DNA of 44,025 nt from Prochlorococcus sp. AG-459-E08 (GTDB lineage: Bacteria > Cyanobacteriota > Cyanobacteriia > PCC-6307 > Cyanobiaceae): NCBI GenBank assembly GCA_003209425.1, contig QCRB01000001.1, forward strand, positions 1-44,025. Direction: 5' to 3'. The notes beneath the pieces were generated by a model, which was not told where the DNA came from, ran no database searches, and saw only the letters and a list, made by a program, of their open reading frames with translations. A program made the position numbers and the translations under genes. Shown here in pieces: positions 7,434-15,496 of this stretch. Within the stretch, counting starts at the first letter, position 1, and every line of letters begins with the position of its first letter.

Positions 7434-8354
7434 ATTAATACAATCTACTCTCTCTTTATAAATATTATTCCTTTATTACTTTTTGGTTTTTTTCTGGGGA
7501 AAAAGAATCCAAAAATTTCTAAATATATTGCAAAACCTCTTATAAGATTTGGTATCCCATTAAGTGTAATGGGTCTTTTATTAAAAGAGGGCATAGATAT
7601 AAACCTTATTAAAAGCGCATTTTTAGCATTTTCACTAATTGGATCATTAATAATTCTGATAAATAAATGCCAAATATTTAAAAATAAGCTTCCAAATTAC
7701 ACTTTGCAGCTGGCAGGCTTAATAGGTAATACATCTTTTCTTGGGATACCAATTGCAATAGCTCTCCTACCCTCAAAAACTATTAACTTCACTATCGGAT
7801 TTGATTTAGGAACTACACTATTTGCTTGGATATTTGGACCTATTTTTCTTTTAAAAAACAATCAAAAAAAGAACATCCTAAATTTCAAAGGCTTATCAAA
7901 CGCATTGCTAAATAGCCCTGCATCAAGAGGGATCATTGGTGTACTTTTGGCATATCTTTTCCATCTAGATGAGATATTAGGCAATTACCTTTGGATACCT
8001 GCAAGAATAGTTATCGCTTTGGCAATAATTATTGTAGGAACAAGACTTGGAATAATAACAAATCAAAAGGGCAAAATTTTTGATCTTAATGAAGAAATTA
8101 ATTTCTCAATTTTATTAAAGTTATTTATTCTTCCCTTTATTGTTTTTGTTATATGCAAATTTTTAAATTTTGACTTCTATCAATCTTCAGCTGTAATACT
8201 TCAGGCAGGAACCCCAACGGCAATATCTACAATTTTAATGGCAGAGGCTTATGATGTGAAACAAAAAATTGCTTCAAAAATTCTTTTTACCACAACTTTA
8301 ATTTCAATATTTTCAATTCCTCTCTTGAAAATTCTTATAAATGCATTCAACTAA
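7434..8354 (+). CDS. AEC-family permease (auxin-efflux-carrier-like), no canonical start
   Basis: A polytopic membrane protein of the AEC/MTR family (PF03547-like), with helices visible throughout. Family features include GNTSFLGIPIA, PASRGIIGVLLAYL, the ILQAGTPTAISTILMAEAYDV stretch and a closing hydrophobic helix. The first ATG (7569) would delete the first helix, because the same frame upstream of it reads IYSLFINIIPLLLFGFFLG, KPLIRFGIPLSV, which is clear coding sequence. That frame is open from 7434 to the ATG but contains no ATG, GTG or TTG; the stop TAA at 7431 precedes an ATT. The start is therefore either ATT at 7434 or lost by mutation or sequence error. I give 7434 as the maximal frame (306 aa). 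Substrate unknown; an organic-acid or small-solute carrier is possible. Confidence 0.7.
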   Translation: MNTIYSLFINIIPLLLFGFFLGKKNPKISKYIAKPLIRFGIPLSVMGLLLKEGIDINLIKSAFLAFSLIGSLIILINKCQIFKNKLPNYTLQLAGLIGNTSFLGIPIAIALLPSKTINFTIGFDLGTTLFAWIFGPIFLLKNNQKKNILNFKGLSNALLNSPASRGIIGVLLAYLFHLDEILGNYLWIPARIVIALAIIIVGTRLGIITNQKGKIFDLNEEINFSILLKLFILPFIVFVICKFLNFDFYQSSAVILQAGTPTAISTILMAEAYDVKQKIASKILFTTTLISIFSIPLLKILINAFN

Positions 8355-8433
8355 AACCTGTTTAAAAAGCATGATTAATGAATATTGTAAAGATAATATC
8401 CTGATAACTACATAATGTCTTAAGATTTAGGTT

Positions 8434-8685
8434 ATGAAGTCAGCAAACCCTGAAAATGAATATATCCCTTTAGATCTCAGGATTTCCGTGAGGAGGGATA
8501 CCCTAAGGCTAATCTCAGAGATGGCTCAAGATATGGGAATAAGCATTAATGAAGTTTTTAGTTTTTTAGCTGAAGATTCTGTTGTTGACCTCGAATTACT
8601 TGAAGATTTGAATGAAATTGAAATTCCCTGCAAGTGCAGTCTTGATGATCTTAAAAACGCTCTTCTTAAAAAAAAGCTTTGTTAA
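8434..8685 (+). CDS. Small ribbon-helix-helix-like protein
   Basis: An 83-aa protein with the layout of a ribbon-helix-helix DNA-binding protein: a strand IPLDLRISVRRDTLRLISEMAQDMG followed by a second helix with ISINEVFSFLAEDSV. The C-terminus ends with CKCSLDDLKNALLKKKLC; the two Cys in CKC and the terminal Cys are notable. It may be a small transcription regulator; that is inference from fold-like pattern only. It converges on the GT39 gene with a 4-nt overlap of stop codons (8682-8685). Confidence 0.5.
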   Translation: MKSANPENEYIPLDLRISVRRDTLRLISEMAQDMGISINEVFSFLAEDSVVDLELLEDLNEIEIPCKCSLDDLKNALLKKKLC

Positions 8686-10487
8686 AATTTTTCAACTTTT
8701 CTATTTTCCCAGTCAGATTCAAAACCGCTATTGACTAAAAATTCGGAATACTTATTCAAATCACTTTTCTGAATTCGCCATAAACTATATATCCCATATT
8801 CACCTAATTTTTGATAACTAATATTTGACCAGTGCTTTTCGCTCGAGGAGTATTTATCTATCACAACCAATAAAGATTTGTATTCATAATCAGGTTGATC
8901 CTCATGATTTTCTCTCCTATCAATGCTAAGCCTTTCTGAAAGATTAATTAAGCCTTCTTTAGTATTTGGCTCATAAAAAACTATTTGTCTCGAATAATAA
9001 TGTAAAGAGGGTTTTCTTATCCCGATCATTGCTAAAGTTTCTTTTCCCTCACGGATATCTAAAATTAATTTTGAGATATTCCTCAATGGTAATTGCCTAG
9101 AAGTATCTGCTAATTTTCTAACAGGCGACATCAAAAATGGTTGTCCTAATAATAGTAAAATTTGAAGATAAAGAAAAATATTTTTAGAATTTAAAGAATA
9201 TAAGATTATGGCAACAAGTGTAAATGAAGAAAAAAACAATTTGGCTTTAAAAATTATCCCAGAACTTATTAGTTCAGATACAAGATTAGGCATTTCAGGA
9301 TCATTTATTGAACTTAACCAAATATTTGAGAAAAAGAATGATAATGAGACACCAAACAAAATTAATATGTTAAAAATCCATAAATATAAATAACTTTTAT
9401 TTGAATTTTTTAAATTTATAAAGCCATTACTAATTAAGATTGCCGCTGCCGGAATAGCTGGCAACCAATAGCTTGGTAGTTTGGTAGCTGAAATACTAAA
9501 GAAAATTAAAACTGAGGTTAGCCAACATAGAGAATATGTATAAAGGGTTTCAGTAATATTGCAACTTTCTTTTGAACTTTTCAAGAAATCCTTAAAAGCT
9601 TTAAATATACCGTGATACAAAAAAGGGGTGAATGGTAATGAAGCTAATATCATTATGTATAGAAAAAACCAGAATGGTTCTGCATGATTATTTACAACAG
9701 AGGTATATCTTTGAAAATTATGATATCCAAAAAAATTATCCCAAAAAGGCTTTCCCTCTTTTATGAGTTCTAAGATGTACCAGGGAAGGCTTATTAGTAT
9801 TGTTATTAAAAACCCTTTCTTAGGGTTTATTTTGTAGAGCAACTTTTTCCAATCTTTCTGACTAAAGAAGAAAGATGTAAGGGTTAATATTGCCAAAACA
9901 AATGCAACAGGCCCTTTAGTTAAAATTGCAAAACCTAAAAATACCCAAGCTGAAATGCATTGATCATTATTTTCACTTGCCATTCTTCTCCAAAACAATA
10001 GCAGGCTAATACCTAAAGTTCCAGTTAGAAGAGCATCACTCACAGCAGTTCTACTCCAGATAATTATTAATGGAGACAGAGCGAAGCCTAATGATGCAAC
10101 TATGGGAGTAAGGAATTGCCTATTACCCTTCTGCGGCCAACAAAACAACGTATCTCCAATCATCAACATTAAAAATAATGAACCCAAAGCTGAAGGCAGT
10201 CTTGCTGAGAGTGTCCCGAGACTGTCCCAAGTTTCATTTTTCGGTAATGAGTAAAAAAAACCCATTAGCCAATAAATTAATGGAGGCTTGTCAAAACGGA
10301 ATATTCCGTTGACTTTTGGAGTTAACCAATCACCAGATTCACTCATTGCTCGTGCAGCAGCGGCAAATAAGGGGGGGGTTTCATCCACCAGTCCTGTACT
10401 GCCTAACCCCAAGATAAATATTATGAGACCACATGATAAAACTATGAATGAACTTACAAGCCTTTTTTTTGATTTTAAAAGAATCAT
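8682..10487 (-). CDS. GT39-family glycosyltransferase (ArnT/PMT-like)
   Basis: A 601-aa GT-C fold membrane enzyme. It uses a polyprenyl-phosphate sugar to glycosylate a lipid or protein at the outer face of the plasma membrane. The family's acidic loop is D35-E36 in VDETPPLFAAAARAMSESGDWLTP, followed by FDKPPLIYWL, typical of ArnT/PMT enzymes. About a dozen membrane helices follow, then a soluble C-terminal domain. The D-E codons adjoin an 8-nt C-run (coding strand; 10371-10378), so a slip would truncate the protein early. Last of three genes (EamA, GT4, GT39) on the minus strand, 14 nt after the GT4. Acceptor unknown. Confidence 0.88.
   Translation of the reverse strand: MILLKSKKRLVSSFIVLSCGLIIFILGLGSTGLVDETPPLFAAAARAMSESGDWLTPKVNGIFRFDKPPLIYWLMGFFYSLPKNETWDSLGTLSARLPSALGSLFLMLMIGDTLFCWPQKGNRQFLTPIVASLGFALSPLIIIWSRTAVSDALLTGTLGISLLLFWRRMASENNDQCISAWVFLGFAILTKGPVAFVLAILTLTSFFFSQKDWKKLLYKINPKKGFLITILISLPWYILELIKEGKPFWDNFFGYHNFQRYTSVVNNHAEPFWFFLYIMILASLPFTPFLYHGIFKAFKDFLKSSKESCNITETLYTYSLCWLTSVLIFFSISATKLPSYWLPAIPAAAILISNGFINLKNSNKSYLYLWIFNILILFGVSLSFFFSNIWLSSINDPEMPNLVSELISSGIIFKAKLFFSSFTLVAIILYSLNSKNIFLYLQILLLLGQPFLMSPVRKLADTSRQLPLRNISKLILDIREGKETLAMIGIRKPSLHYYSRQIVFYEPNTKEGLINLSERLSIDRRENHEDQPDYEYKSLLVVIDKYSSSEKHWSNISYQKLGEYGIYSLWRIQKSDLNKYSEFLVNSGFESDWENRKVEKF
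10371..10378. repeat. G8/C8 homopolymer inside GT39 gene
   Basis: Eight consecutive G on the plus strand, reading as ACC CCC CCC on the coding strand and encoding the T-P-P that follows D35-E36. It is one of only two 8-nt G/C runs I found in the window, both in glycosyltransferase genes. A one-base slip would truncate the protein in the first 10% of its length. Confidence 0.85.
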
Positions 10488-10501
10488 TTAAAATTATTTT
10501 T

Positions 10502-11578
10502 TTATTTATATTCGTGAATTACCTTATTAAGCCAGTTCACAACCTTGTTAGCAAATATATCTGTAGAGGCATTTTTCTCTACCCATTCTCTACATTTCTT
10601 TCGCTTTATTTTTTCAATATTTTTTACATAGGAAAGCATATTTTTTTTATCATCAGGATCAGCAAGATATCCTGTCTGCCCGTGCTGAATAATTTCACTA
10701 GGTCCTCCTCTTTTATAGGCTATGACTGGCACACCACAGGCTAAAGATTCAACAACTACGTTTCCATATGCCTCATTCCATTTCGGAGTATTTAGCAAAG
10801 CCCTACATTTACCAAGTTCTTTTTGTAATTCCTTGGTTGATAAAAAACCCATCCAATCTATAGTCCCTTGAGGAAAAGATTGTTCTATCTTTGTGGCATA
10901 GATCTCATCTTCTATAACTCCCCAAACTTTTAGTTTTTCACCAAGTTCATTTGCAACATAAACAGCATCCTCTAAACCTTTCTCTGGAGCAACTCTCCCA
11001 ACCCACGCCAAGGGTCCTTTCGTCGAATCTTGGAAAGTATAATTATCTAATTTAAAACCATTACCAATAATTATTGGTTTTTTTATAAATGGATAATCAT
11101 CAGCTTGTATTTTTGAATGAAAAGCAAAATTATATGGATGTCTTGCATATACCTTTGAGATTAAATTACTAATTACTAAACTCTCAGCACCCATACTAAT
11201 AATATGAGCTATGGGTATCTCTACATTTAGAGTCATCCAGATAGGCAGCCAGTCATAAGACATGTTTATTAATACATCTGCCTTTTTTACAATATCTAAT
11301 CCCTTTTCTAGCATTCCTGCTAAAAGTGAATTATCTGGGATAATCACGGGAGAATTGTAATTTTGATGCTGCCAACTAATTTGATCTTCACCATCTACAA
11401 AATATAATTTTGCTTTTTCATTACTTTCAAGTAATTTAGAATTTTTAGGAGCTATCACCTCCACCGAATGCCCTAAAGAAAGCAAGCCTGAGACAAGGGA
11501 ATTTAAAGTTAATTCAACTCCCCCCCCTTTGCCGCTTCCCAAGAAACCTATTGGAGTACTAATCAAAACAATGCGCAT
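10502..11578 (-). CDS. GT4-family glycosyltransferase
   Basis: A 358-aa retaining GT-B glycosyltransferase. The N-terminal domain starts RIVLISTPIGFLGSGKGGGVELTLNSLVSGLLSLGHSVEVIAPK, with the glycine-rich loop expected for acceptor/donor binding. The C-terminal donor domain has LAWVGRVAPEKGLEDAV and the E-x7-E-like region TPKWNEAYGNVVVESLACGVPVIAYKRGGPSEII. Cytoplasmic, NDP-sugar dependent; the sugar is not known. It is the middle gene of the EamA-GT4-GT39 trio, with 25 nt to the EamA gene upstream and 14 nt to GT39 downstream. A G8 run on the coding strand (11520-11527) encodes part of the GGG loop. Confidence 0.9.
   Translation of the reverse strand: MRIVLISTPIGFLGSGKGGGVELTLNSLVSGLLSLGHSVEVIAPKNSKLLESNEKAKLYFVDGEDQISWQHQNYNSPVIIPDNSLLAGMLEKGLDIVKKADVLINMSYDWLPIWMTLNVEIPIAHIISMGAESLVISNLISKVYARHPYNFAFHSKIQADDYPFIKKPIIIGNGFKLDNYTFQDSTKGPLAWVGRVAPEKGLEDAVYVANELGEKLKVWGVIEDEIYATKIEQSFPQGTIDWMGFLSTKELQKELGKCRALLNTPKWNEAYGNVVVESLACGVPVIAYKRGGPSEIIQHGQTGYLADPDDKKNMLSYVKNIEKIKRKKCREWVEKNASTDIFANKVVNWLNKVIHEYK
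11520..11527. repeat. C8/G8 homopolymer inside GT4 gene
   Basis: Eight C on the plus strand, coding-strand GGG GGG GG within the KGGGVE loop of the GT4 (about codons 18-20). It mirrors the run in the neighbouring GT39 gene. Confidence 0.85.
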
Positions 11579-11603
11579 TATTTACACTTTTCAGACCAAG
11601 AAA

Positions 11604-12545
11604 CTAAGTAGTATTGTTAGTGATTTTATCTTCCCATAGAGACCTTCTCTGGCTAACAAAAAATACCGAAATAAGAACAAAAGCTACACCTATCCATTGG
11701 ACAATAGTAAGTCTTTCATTTAACCAAACACCTCCACTGAGAAGAGCAAATACAGGAGTTAAAAATGCAAGGGTACTAAATCCAGTTATTTCTTTATTAT
11801 TAGCGAAATAGAAAAACAATCCATAAGCTATTGCCCCTCCGAAGATGCTTGCAAATGACATTAGACCCCAGTCAAATATTGACCAATCTGGGATTATTTG
11901 AAAATTGGATTGTATGCAATGCTTAATAATCAAGGGTAGACTTCCTAAAACCATGTGCCAACCCGTAACTGCAACTGGATCACTTTTGGTACAGGTGAAT
12001 CTAATTAAAATAGTTCCTAGTGCCATAGCGAGTGAAGCAGCAAGCATCCAGAGCTCTCCAAAGTTAAAAGCTACATCATTCATTGCAGTATCAGACATTA
12101 ACCACCAATTACCAAGAAATTCTTGTGGAACCCCCAAGAAAATTATTCCTCCTAAGCCAAAAAGTAATCCTAACCATCCTATTGGATTAATTAAATTTCC
12201 AAAAATTGCTCTAGCTAAAATAGCTACCAAAAGAGGTTGAGAATCAATCAATACAGATCCTAGTCCTGCTCCTGTTTTTTCAATACCATAAGTTAAAAAC
12301 AATTGAAAAAAAGTAGCATCGACAATCGTAAAAACCATAAACCACTTCAAATCGCACTTATAAATTTTCAAATCTCTCTTAAACAAATATGTTGTAATTA
12401 GAACAAGAATTCCTGCAGGAAGTAATCTTAAAGAAGCCACAAACTCCGGTCCAGCACTAGATACTAGGGGAGTCATAGCCGCCATAGAAGTACCCCAAAG
12501 TGCAAAAGGGAGTAACATTAAAAACCAATTTAAGATTGAATTCAT
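11604..12545 (-). CDS. EamA/DMT-superfamily transporter
   Basis: A 313-aa protein with ten predicted membrane helices in two EamA repeats. Family signatures are PFALWGTSMAAMTPLVSSAGPEFVASLRLLPAGILVL in repeat 1 and the LAFLTPVFALLSGGVWLNERLTIVQWIGVAFVLISVFFV ending of repeat 2. It is an inner-membrane drug/metabolite transporter; EamA proteins export or import small metabolites, but the substrate cannot be read here. It is the first gene of a probable three-gene transcript with the GT4 and GT39, and is divergent from sppA across 53 nt. Confidence 0.92.
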   Translation of the reverse strand: MNSILNWFLMLLPFALWGTSMAAMTPLVSSAGPEFVASLRLLPAGILVLITTYLFKRDLKIYKCDLKWFMVFTIVDATFFQLFLTYGIEKTGAGLGSVLIDSQPLLVAILARAIFGNLINPIGWLGLLFGLGGIIFLGVPQEFLGNWWLMSDTAMNDVAFNFGELWMLAASLAMALGTILIRFTCTKSDPVAVTGWHMVLGSLPLIIKHCIQSNFQIIPDWSIFDWGLMSFASIFGGAIAYGLFFYFANNKEITGFSTLAFLTPVFALLSGGVWLNERLTIVQWIGVAFVLISVFFVSQRRSLWEDKITNNTT

Positions 12546-12598
12546 TAGGTCTGCTGATAATCTTTTTAAAGTAGTTTTATGTATTTACCTTAAAAAGA

Positions 12599-13408
12599 AT
12601 GATTTGGCCTTTTAGACGAAAGTCAAAAAAAAGAATGGCTCGTATAGTGATTGATGAGCCTATTACTAGTTCAACAAGAGTTTCTGTCCTCAAAGCTCTT
12701 AAACAAATTGAGGATAGAGAATTTCCTGCTTTGATCGTGAGAATTGATTCGCCAGGAGGGACTGTCGGGGATAGCCAAGAAATATACTCTGCTATTAAAA
12801 GACTAAAAGATAAAGGATGTAAAGTCATTGCTAGTTTTGGAAATATATCTGCATCAGGAGGAGTTTACATCGGCGTCGCATCTGACAAAATAGTTGCTAA
12901 TCCAGGGACAATTACAGGATCTATAGGTGTGATTATAAGAGGAAATAATTTATCTGAACTTTTGGATAAAATTGGCATAAAATTCGAAACTGTTAAAAGT
13001 GGTGTATTCAAAGATATCCTTTCACCTGATAAACCTTTAAGCGAGGAAGGTAGAGAACTACTTCAAGGCCTTATAGATGAAAGTTATAAACAATTCACTG
13101 AAGCTGTTTCTGAGGGAAGGAATTTACCTGTTGAAGAAGTAAGAAGATTTGCTGATGGAAGAATTTTCACTGGAACTCAAGCAAAAGAATTAGGTCTTGT
13201 TGATGAAATTGGAGATGAGTTTGTGGCAAGGGAAATAGCCGCAAAATTGGTTAAACTTGATCCTAAAGTTGAGCCCCTAACATTTGGAAAGAAAAAAAAG
13301 AAAATACTAGGACTAATTCCTGGAAGTAAAATTATTGAAAAAGTTATAAACAGCATCTTTTTTGAGATTGATTCATCTAATAAAATATTGTGGTTATATA
13401 AGCCCTAA
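12599..13408 (+). CDS. sppA: Signal peptide peptidase SppA (S49 family)
   Basis: A 269-aa S49 serine protease of the short (36-kDa type) SppA group, which degrades cleaved signal peptides at the membrane. The catalytic Ser is S86 in NISASGGVYIG and the general-base Lys is K138 in KSGVFKDILSP, in agreement with the Ser-Lys dyad. IVRIDSPGGTVGDSQEIY and GTITGSIGVI are further S49 signatures. The N-terminus is short and basic (FRRKSKKR) and has no obvious anchor helix, unlike many SppA. Start ATG at 12599. Transcribed with aroH, which starts 6 nt after it. Confidence 0.93.
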   Translation: MIWPFRRKSKKRMARIVIDEPITSSTRVSVLKALKQIEDREFPALIVRIDSPGGTVGDSQEIYSAIKRLKDKGCKVIASFGNISASGGVYIGVASDKIVANPGTITGSIGVIIRGNNLSELLDKIGIKFETVKSGVFKDILSPDKPLSEEGRELLQGLIDESYKQFTEAVSEGRNLPVEEVRRFADGRIFTGTQAKELGLVDEIGDEFVAREIAAKLVKLDPKVEPLTFGKKKKKILGLIPGSKIIEKVINSIFFEIDSSNKILWLYKP

Positions 13409-13414
13409 TCAAAT

Positions 13415-13798
13415 ATGTATGAAAAAATGAAAGATGATTATAAAATTTCATTTATAAGAGGAGCTACAACCGCATCTGGAAATTCTGTTAAGGAAATAAA
13501 AGATGCGGTAGTTGAATTAATAAATGAATTAATTTCACGCAACGATCTTAATAAAACGAACTTATTATCCATTACATTCACTGCGACAAAAGATTTAGAT
13601 GCCTGTTTTCCAGCTTCAATTGCAAGAAAATGTAATGGACTTGATTCAGTTGCATTTTTAGACTGCCAACAAATGTACGTGTCAAATGATATCGATTTTT
13701 GTATAAGAATAATGGCTCAAGTTTTATTGCCCCCAAATATTCAATTAAAGCATCCTTATTTAAGAGGCGCTTCAAAATTAAGGACTGATAGATGTTAA
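13415..13798 (+). CDS. aroH: Chorismate mutase (AroH type)
   Basis: A 127-aa monofunctional chorismate mutase of the B. subtilis AroH fold, converting chorismate to prephenate for Phe and Tyr synthesis. It shows the N-terminal FIRGATTASGNS (Arg7 equivalent), SITFTATKDLDACFPA, CIRIMAQV (Arg90 equivalent), and the C-terminal HPYLRGASKLRTD (Tyr108 region). At the position of the catalytic Glu78 in B. subtilis (CMQEMDV), this protein reads CQQMYV, i.e. Gln; I recall the same in other cyanobacterial AroH. The ATG at 13415 and a second in-frame ATG at 13427 are both possible. It follows sppA by 6 nt. Confidence 0.9.
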   Translation: MYEKMKDDYKISFIRGATTASGNSVKEIKDAVVELINELISRNDLNKTNLLSITFTATKDLDACFPASIARKCNGLDSVAFLDCQQMYVSNDIDFCIRIMAQVLLPPNIQLKHPYLRGASKLRTDRC

Positions 13799-13868
13799 CC
13801 TTAGTAAAACAATTTTCCAGTTCACATTTGGATAGCTTTAATTAATTCTCTAAAAAATTATTTAGCCA

Positions 13869-14447
13869 ATGTTAAAAAAAACAAAAAAATTTGCTTTAAA
13901 CTTTAAAATTTTAAGTTTTTTTCTTATACCTACAATTTTAATTTCAACCCCATTCTTTAGTAACATAAAAGATGCTAAGGCAGGTTTAGAATTCCAATGG
14001 GAGCAGGGAAGCGGGTACAGAAAACTTAAGTGGTTTCAAAAAGAAAATAAAAAAAGATTTAGAAATACACTTTATTTCTTCCTCAGACCATCTGATAGAA
14101 ATACTGATCTTTTAAAAATTAATTTAGCAATCCCTAAAACTTTCAAAGTAACTCTAGATAAAGAAAAAATAAATCTTTGCAAGGTAAGGATAGGCGGTTT
14201 TGATACTCGAACTAAATGTTTAGAGGATGTTTCAGCTGATTTTGAGATTAAAACTGAAGAATCAGGGCTACGTTCACTAAATATATACCCATACACCCCA
14301 ATACCTTCCAATAAAGAAAGTTATGCAATAGTCTTTAAAATCTTTAATCCTAAAAAATCAGGTTTATATCAATTTCATTCATATGGGCAACCCAAAGGGA
14401 AATCATCTTCAAGTTATTTAGGAAGCTGGACTATAGTGATCGATTAA
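13869..14447 (+). CDS. DUF2808 family secreted protein
   Basis: A 192-aa protein with a signal peptide (basic start MLKKTKKFALNFK, hydrophobic stretch ILSFFLIPTILISTPFF, likely cleavage after AKA near residue 38). The mature part is beta-rich with YFFLRPSDRNTDLLKINLAIPKTFKV, GGFDTRTKCLEDVSADFEI, and PSNKESYAIVFKIFNPKKSGLYQFHSYGQPKG, which I recognise as DUF2808, a cyanobacterial periplasmic/thylakoid-lumen or envelope family of unknown function. It sits 30 nt upstream of rpmH; a shared transcript is possible. Confidence 0.75.
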   Translation: MLKKTKKFALNFKILSFFLIPTILISTPFFSNIKDAKAGLEFQWEQGSGYRKLKWFQKENKKRFRNTLYFFLRPSDRNTDLLKINLAIPKTFKVTLDKEKINLCKVRIGGFDTRTKCLEDVSADFEIKTEESGLRSLNIYPYTPIPSNKESYAIVFKIFNPKKSGLYQFHSYGQPKGKSSSSYLGSWTIVID

Positions 14448-14477
14448 ATGATAAATTAGATAAGGATAATTAAACAA

Positions 14478-14615
14478 ATGACTAAAAGAACTTTTGGCGG
14501 TACTTCAAGAAAAAGAAAACGTGTATCTGGTTTTAGAGTAAGAATGCGTTCTCATACAGGTAGGAGGGTTATTAAAAGCAGAAGACAAAAAGGTAGAGAA
14601 AGAATAGCTGTATAA
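14478..14615 (+). CDS. rpmH: 50S ribosomal protein L34
   Basis: A 45-aa, highly basic protein: [19 protein letters not shown], then [26 protein letters not shown], which is a full-length L34 (~45 aa). It is the usual upstream neighbour of rnpA, 12 nt before it. The gene is short and was identified by reading the frame from ATG 14478 to TAA 14615. Confidence 0.98.
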
Positions 14616-14627
14616 TCTCATATTTTA

Positions 14628-15014
14628 ATGGCTTTACCTAAAGACATGCGCTTGAAAGGTCATAGGACTTTTAATTATATTCATAAAAATTCCACAATAT
14701 TTCATGGGAAATTAATGACATTTAAAGTTGCAAGATCAAATCCAGAAATCCTCTTATCCCATAAACATACAAATGCCTCAAACAAATTTAGGATCGCAAT
14801 TGCTGTTAGTAAAAAAGTTTCAAAAAAAGCCGTAGATAGAAATAAATTGAGAAGAATTCTGCAAGAGTGGTTATTAACAAACATACAAAAAATTAATAAC
14901 CACAAACCATATTGGTTACTTGTTAACCTTAAGCTCGGGGATTTCTGCAATGATAAAAGCAGATTTTTGGAAGAATTTCAAAACTTAATGTTCAAATCTC
15001 GCCTAATCAAATGA
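14628..15014 (+). CDS. rnpA: Ribonuclease P protein component
   Basis: A 128-aa RnpA. It binds the RNase P RNA and helps process 5' ends of pre-tRNAs. Signatures are LPKDMRLKGHRTFNYIHKNS near the start, RIAIAVSKKVSKKAVDRNKLRR with the conserved RNR-type motif (VDRNKLRR), and a C-terminal WLLVNLK. The stop codon TGA overlaps the ATG of the PH-domain gene (ATGA at 15011-15014), so the two are translationally coupled. It belongs to the cyanobacterial rpmH-rnpA-yidC set. Confidence 0.95.
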   Translation: MALPKDMRLKGHRTFNYIHKNSTIFHGKLMTFKVARSNPEILLSHKHTNASNKFRIAIAVSKKVSKKAVDRNKLRRILQEWLLTNIQKINNHKPYWLLVNLKLGDFCNDKSRFLEEFQNLMFKSRLIK

Positions 15015-15424
15015 TTAACATGAATGAAGAAACCTTTTATGAAGGTGGTCCTGCAAAAAGTGATTTAATAATAAATCTACTAGCAGGTATTACTATTCTG
15101 GGATTACCATTTACCTTTGCCGCAATAGTAAGAGCATTGTGGTTGAGATATAAAATTTCTAACAAAAGAATTACCATAGATGGCGGATGGTTTGGTAAAA
15201 ATAAAACACAAGTTTCATTAAGTAATATTGAAGAAATCAGATCTATCCCAAGGGGATTCGGATCATATGGTGATATGGTTCTTATCCTTAATGATGGATC
15301 AAAGGTAGAAATGAAATCATTACCTTTATTTAGAGAAAAGCAAAAATTTATTGAAGAAAATATGAATCAAAGATCACAAATCCCTAATCTCAACGAAGTA
15401 GAGGGATTTGCGACTAAATCCTAA
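15011..15424 (+). CDS. PH domain-containing membrane protein
   Basis: A 137-aa protein with an N-terminal segment, a transmembrane helix (IINLLAGITILGLPFTFAAIVRALW), and a C-terminal bacterial PH (bPH-like) region: YKISNKRITIDGGWFGKNKTQVSLSNIEEIRSIPRGFGSYGDMVLIL. A conserved cyanobacterial gene between rnpA and yidC, often called a PH-domain protein; the exact role is unknown. The start overlaps the rnpA stop by 4 nt. Confidence 0.85.
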   Translation: MINMNEETFYEGGPAKSDLIINLLAGITILGLPFTFAAIVRALWLRYKISNKRITIDGGWFGKNKTQVSLSNIEEIRSIPRGFGSYGDMVLILNDGSKVEMKSLPLFREKQKFIEENMNQRSQIPNLNEVEGFATKS

Positions 15425-15496
15425 AAAAATTAATTACAAAAACCTTTTTTTCCTGTAAAATAAAATGTCTAGTAAAATTACACTCTCTTTAATATC

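Noticed and set aside
10448-10744. Plus-strand open frame antisense to the GT4/GT39 junction
   Set aside because: Its sequence is explained by the opposite-strand genes; composition is not coding-like.
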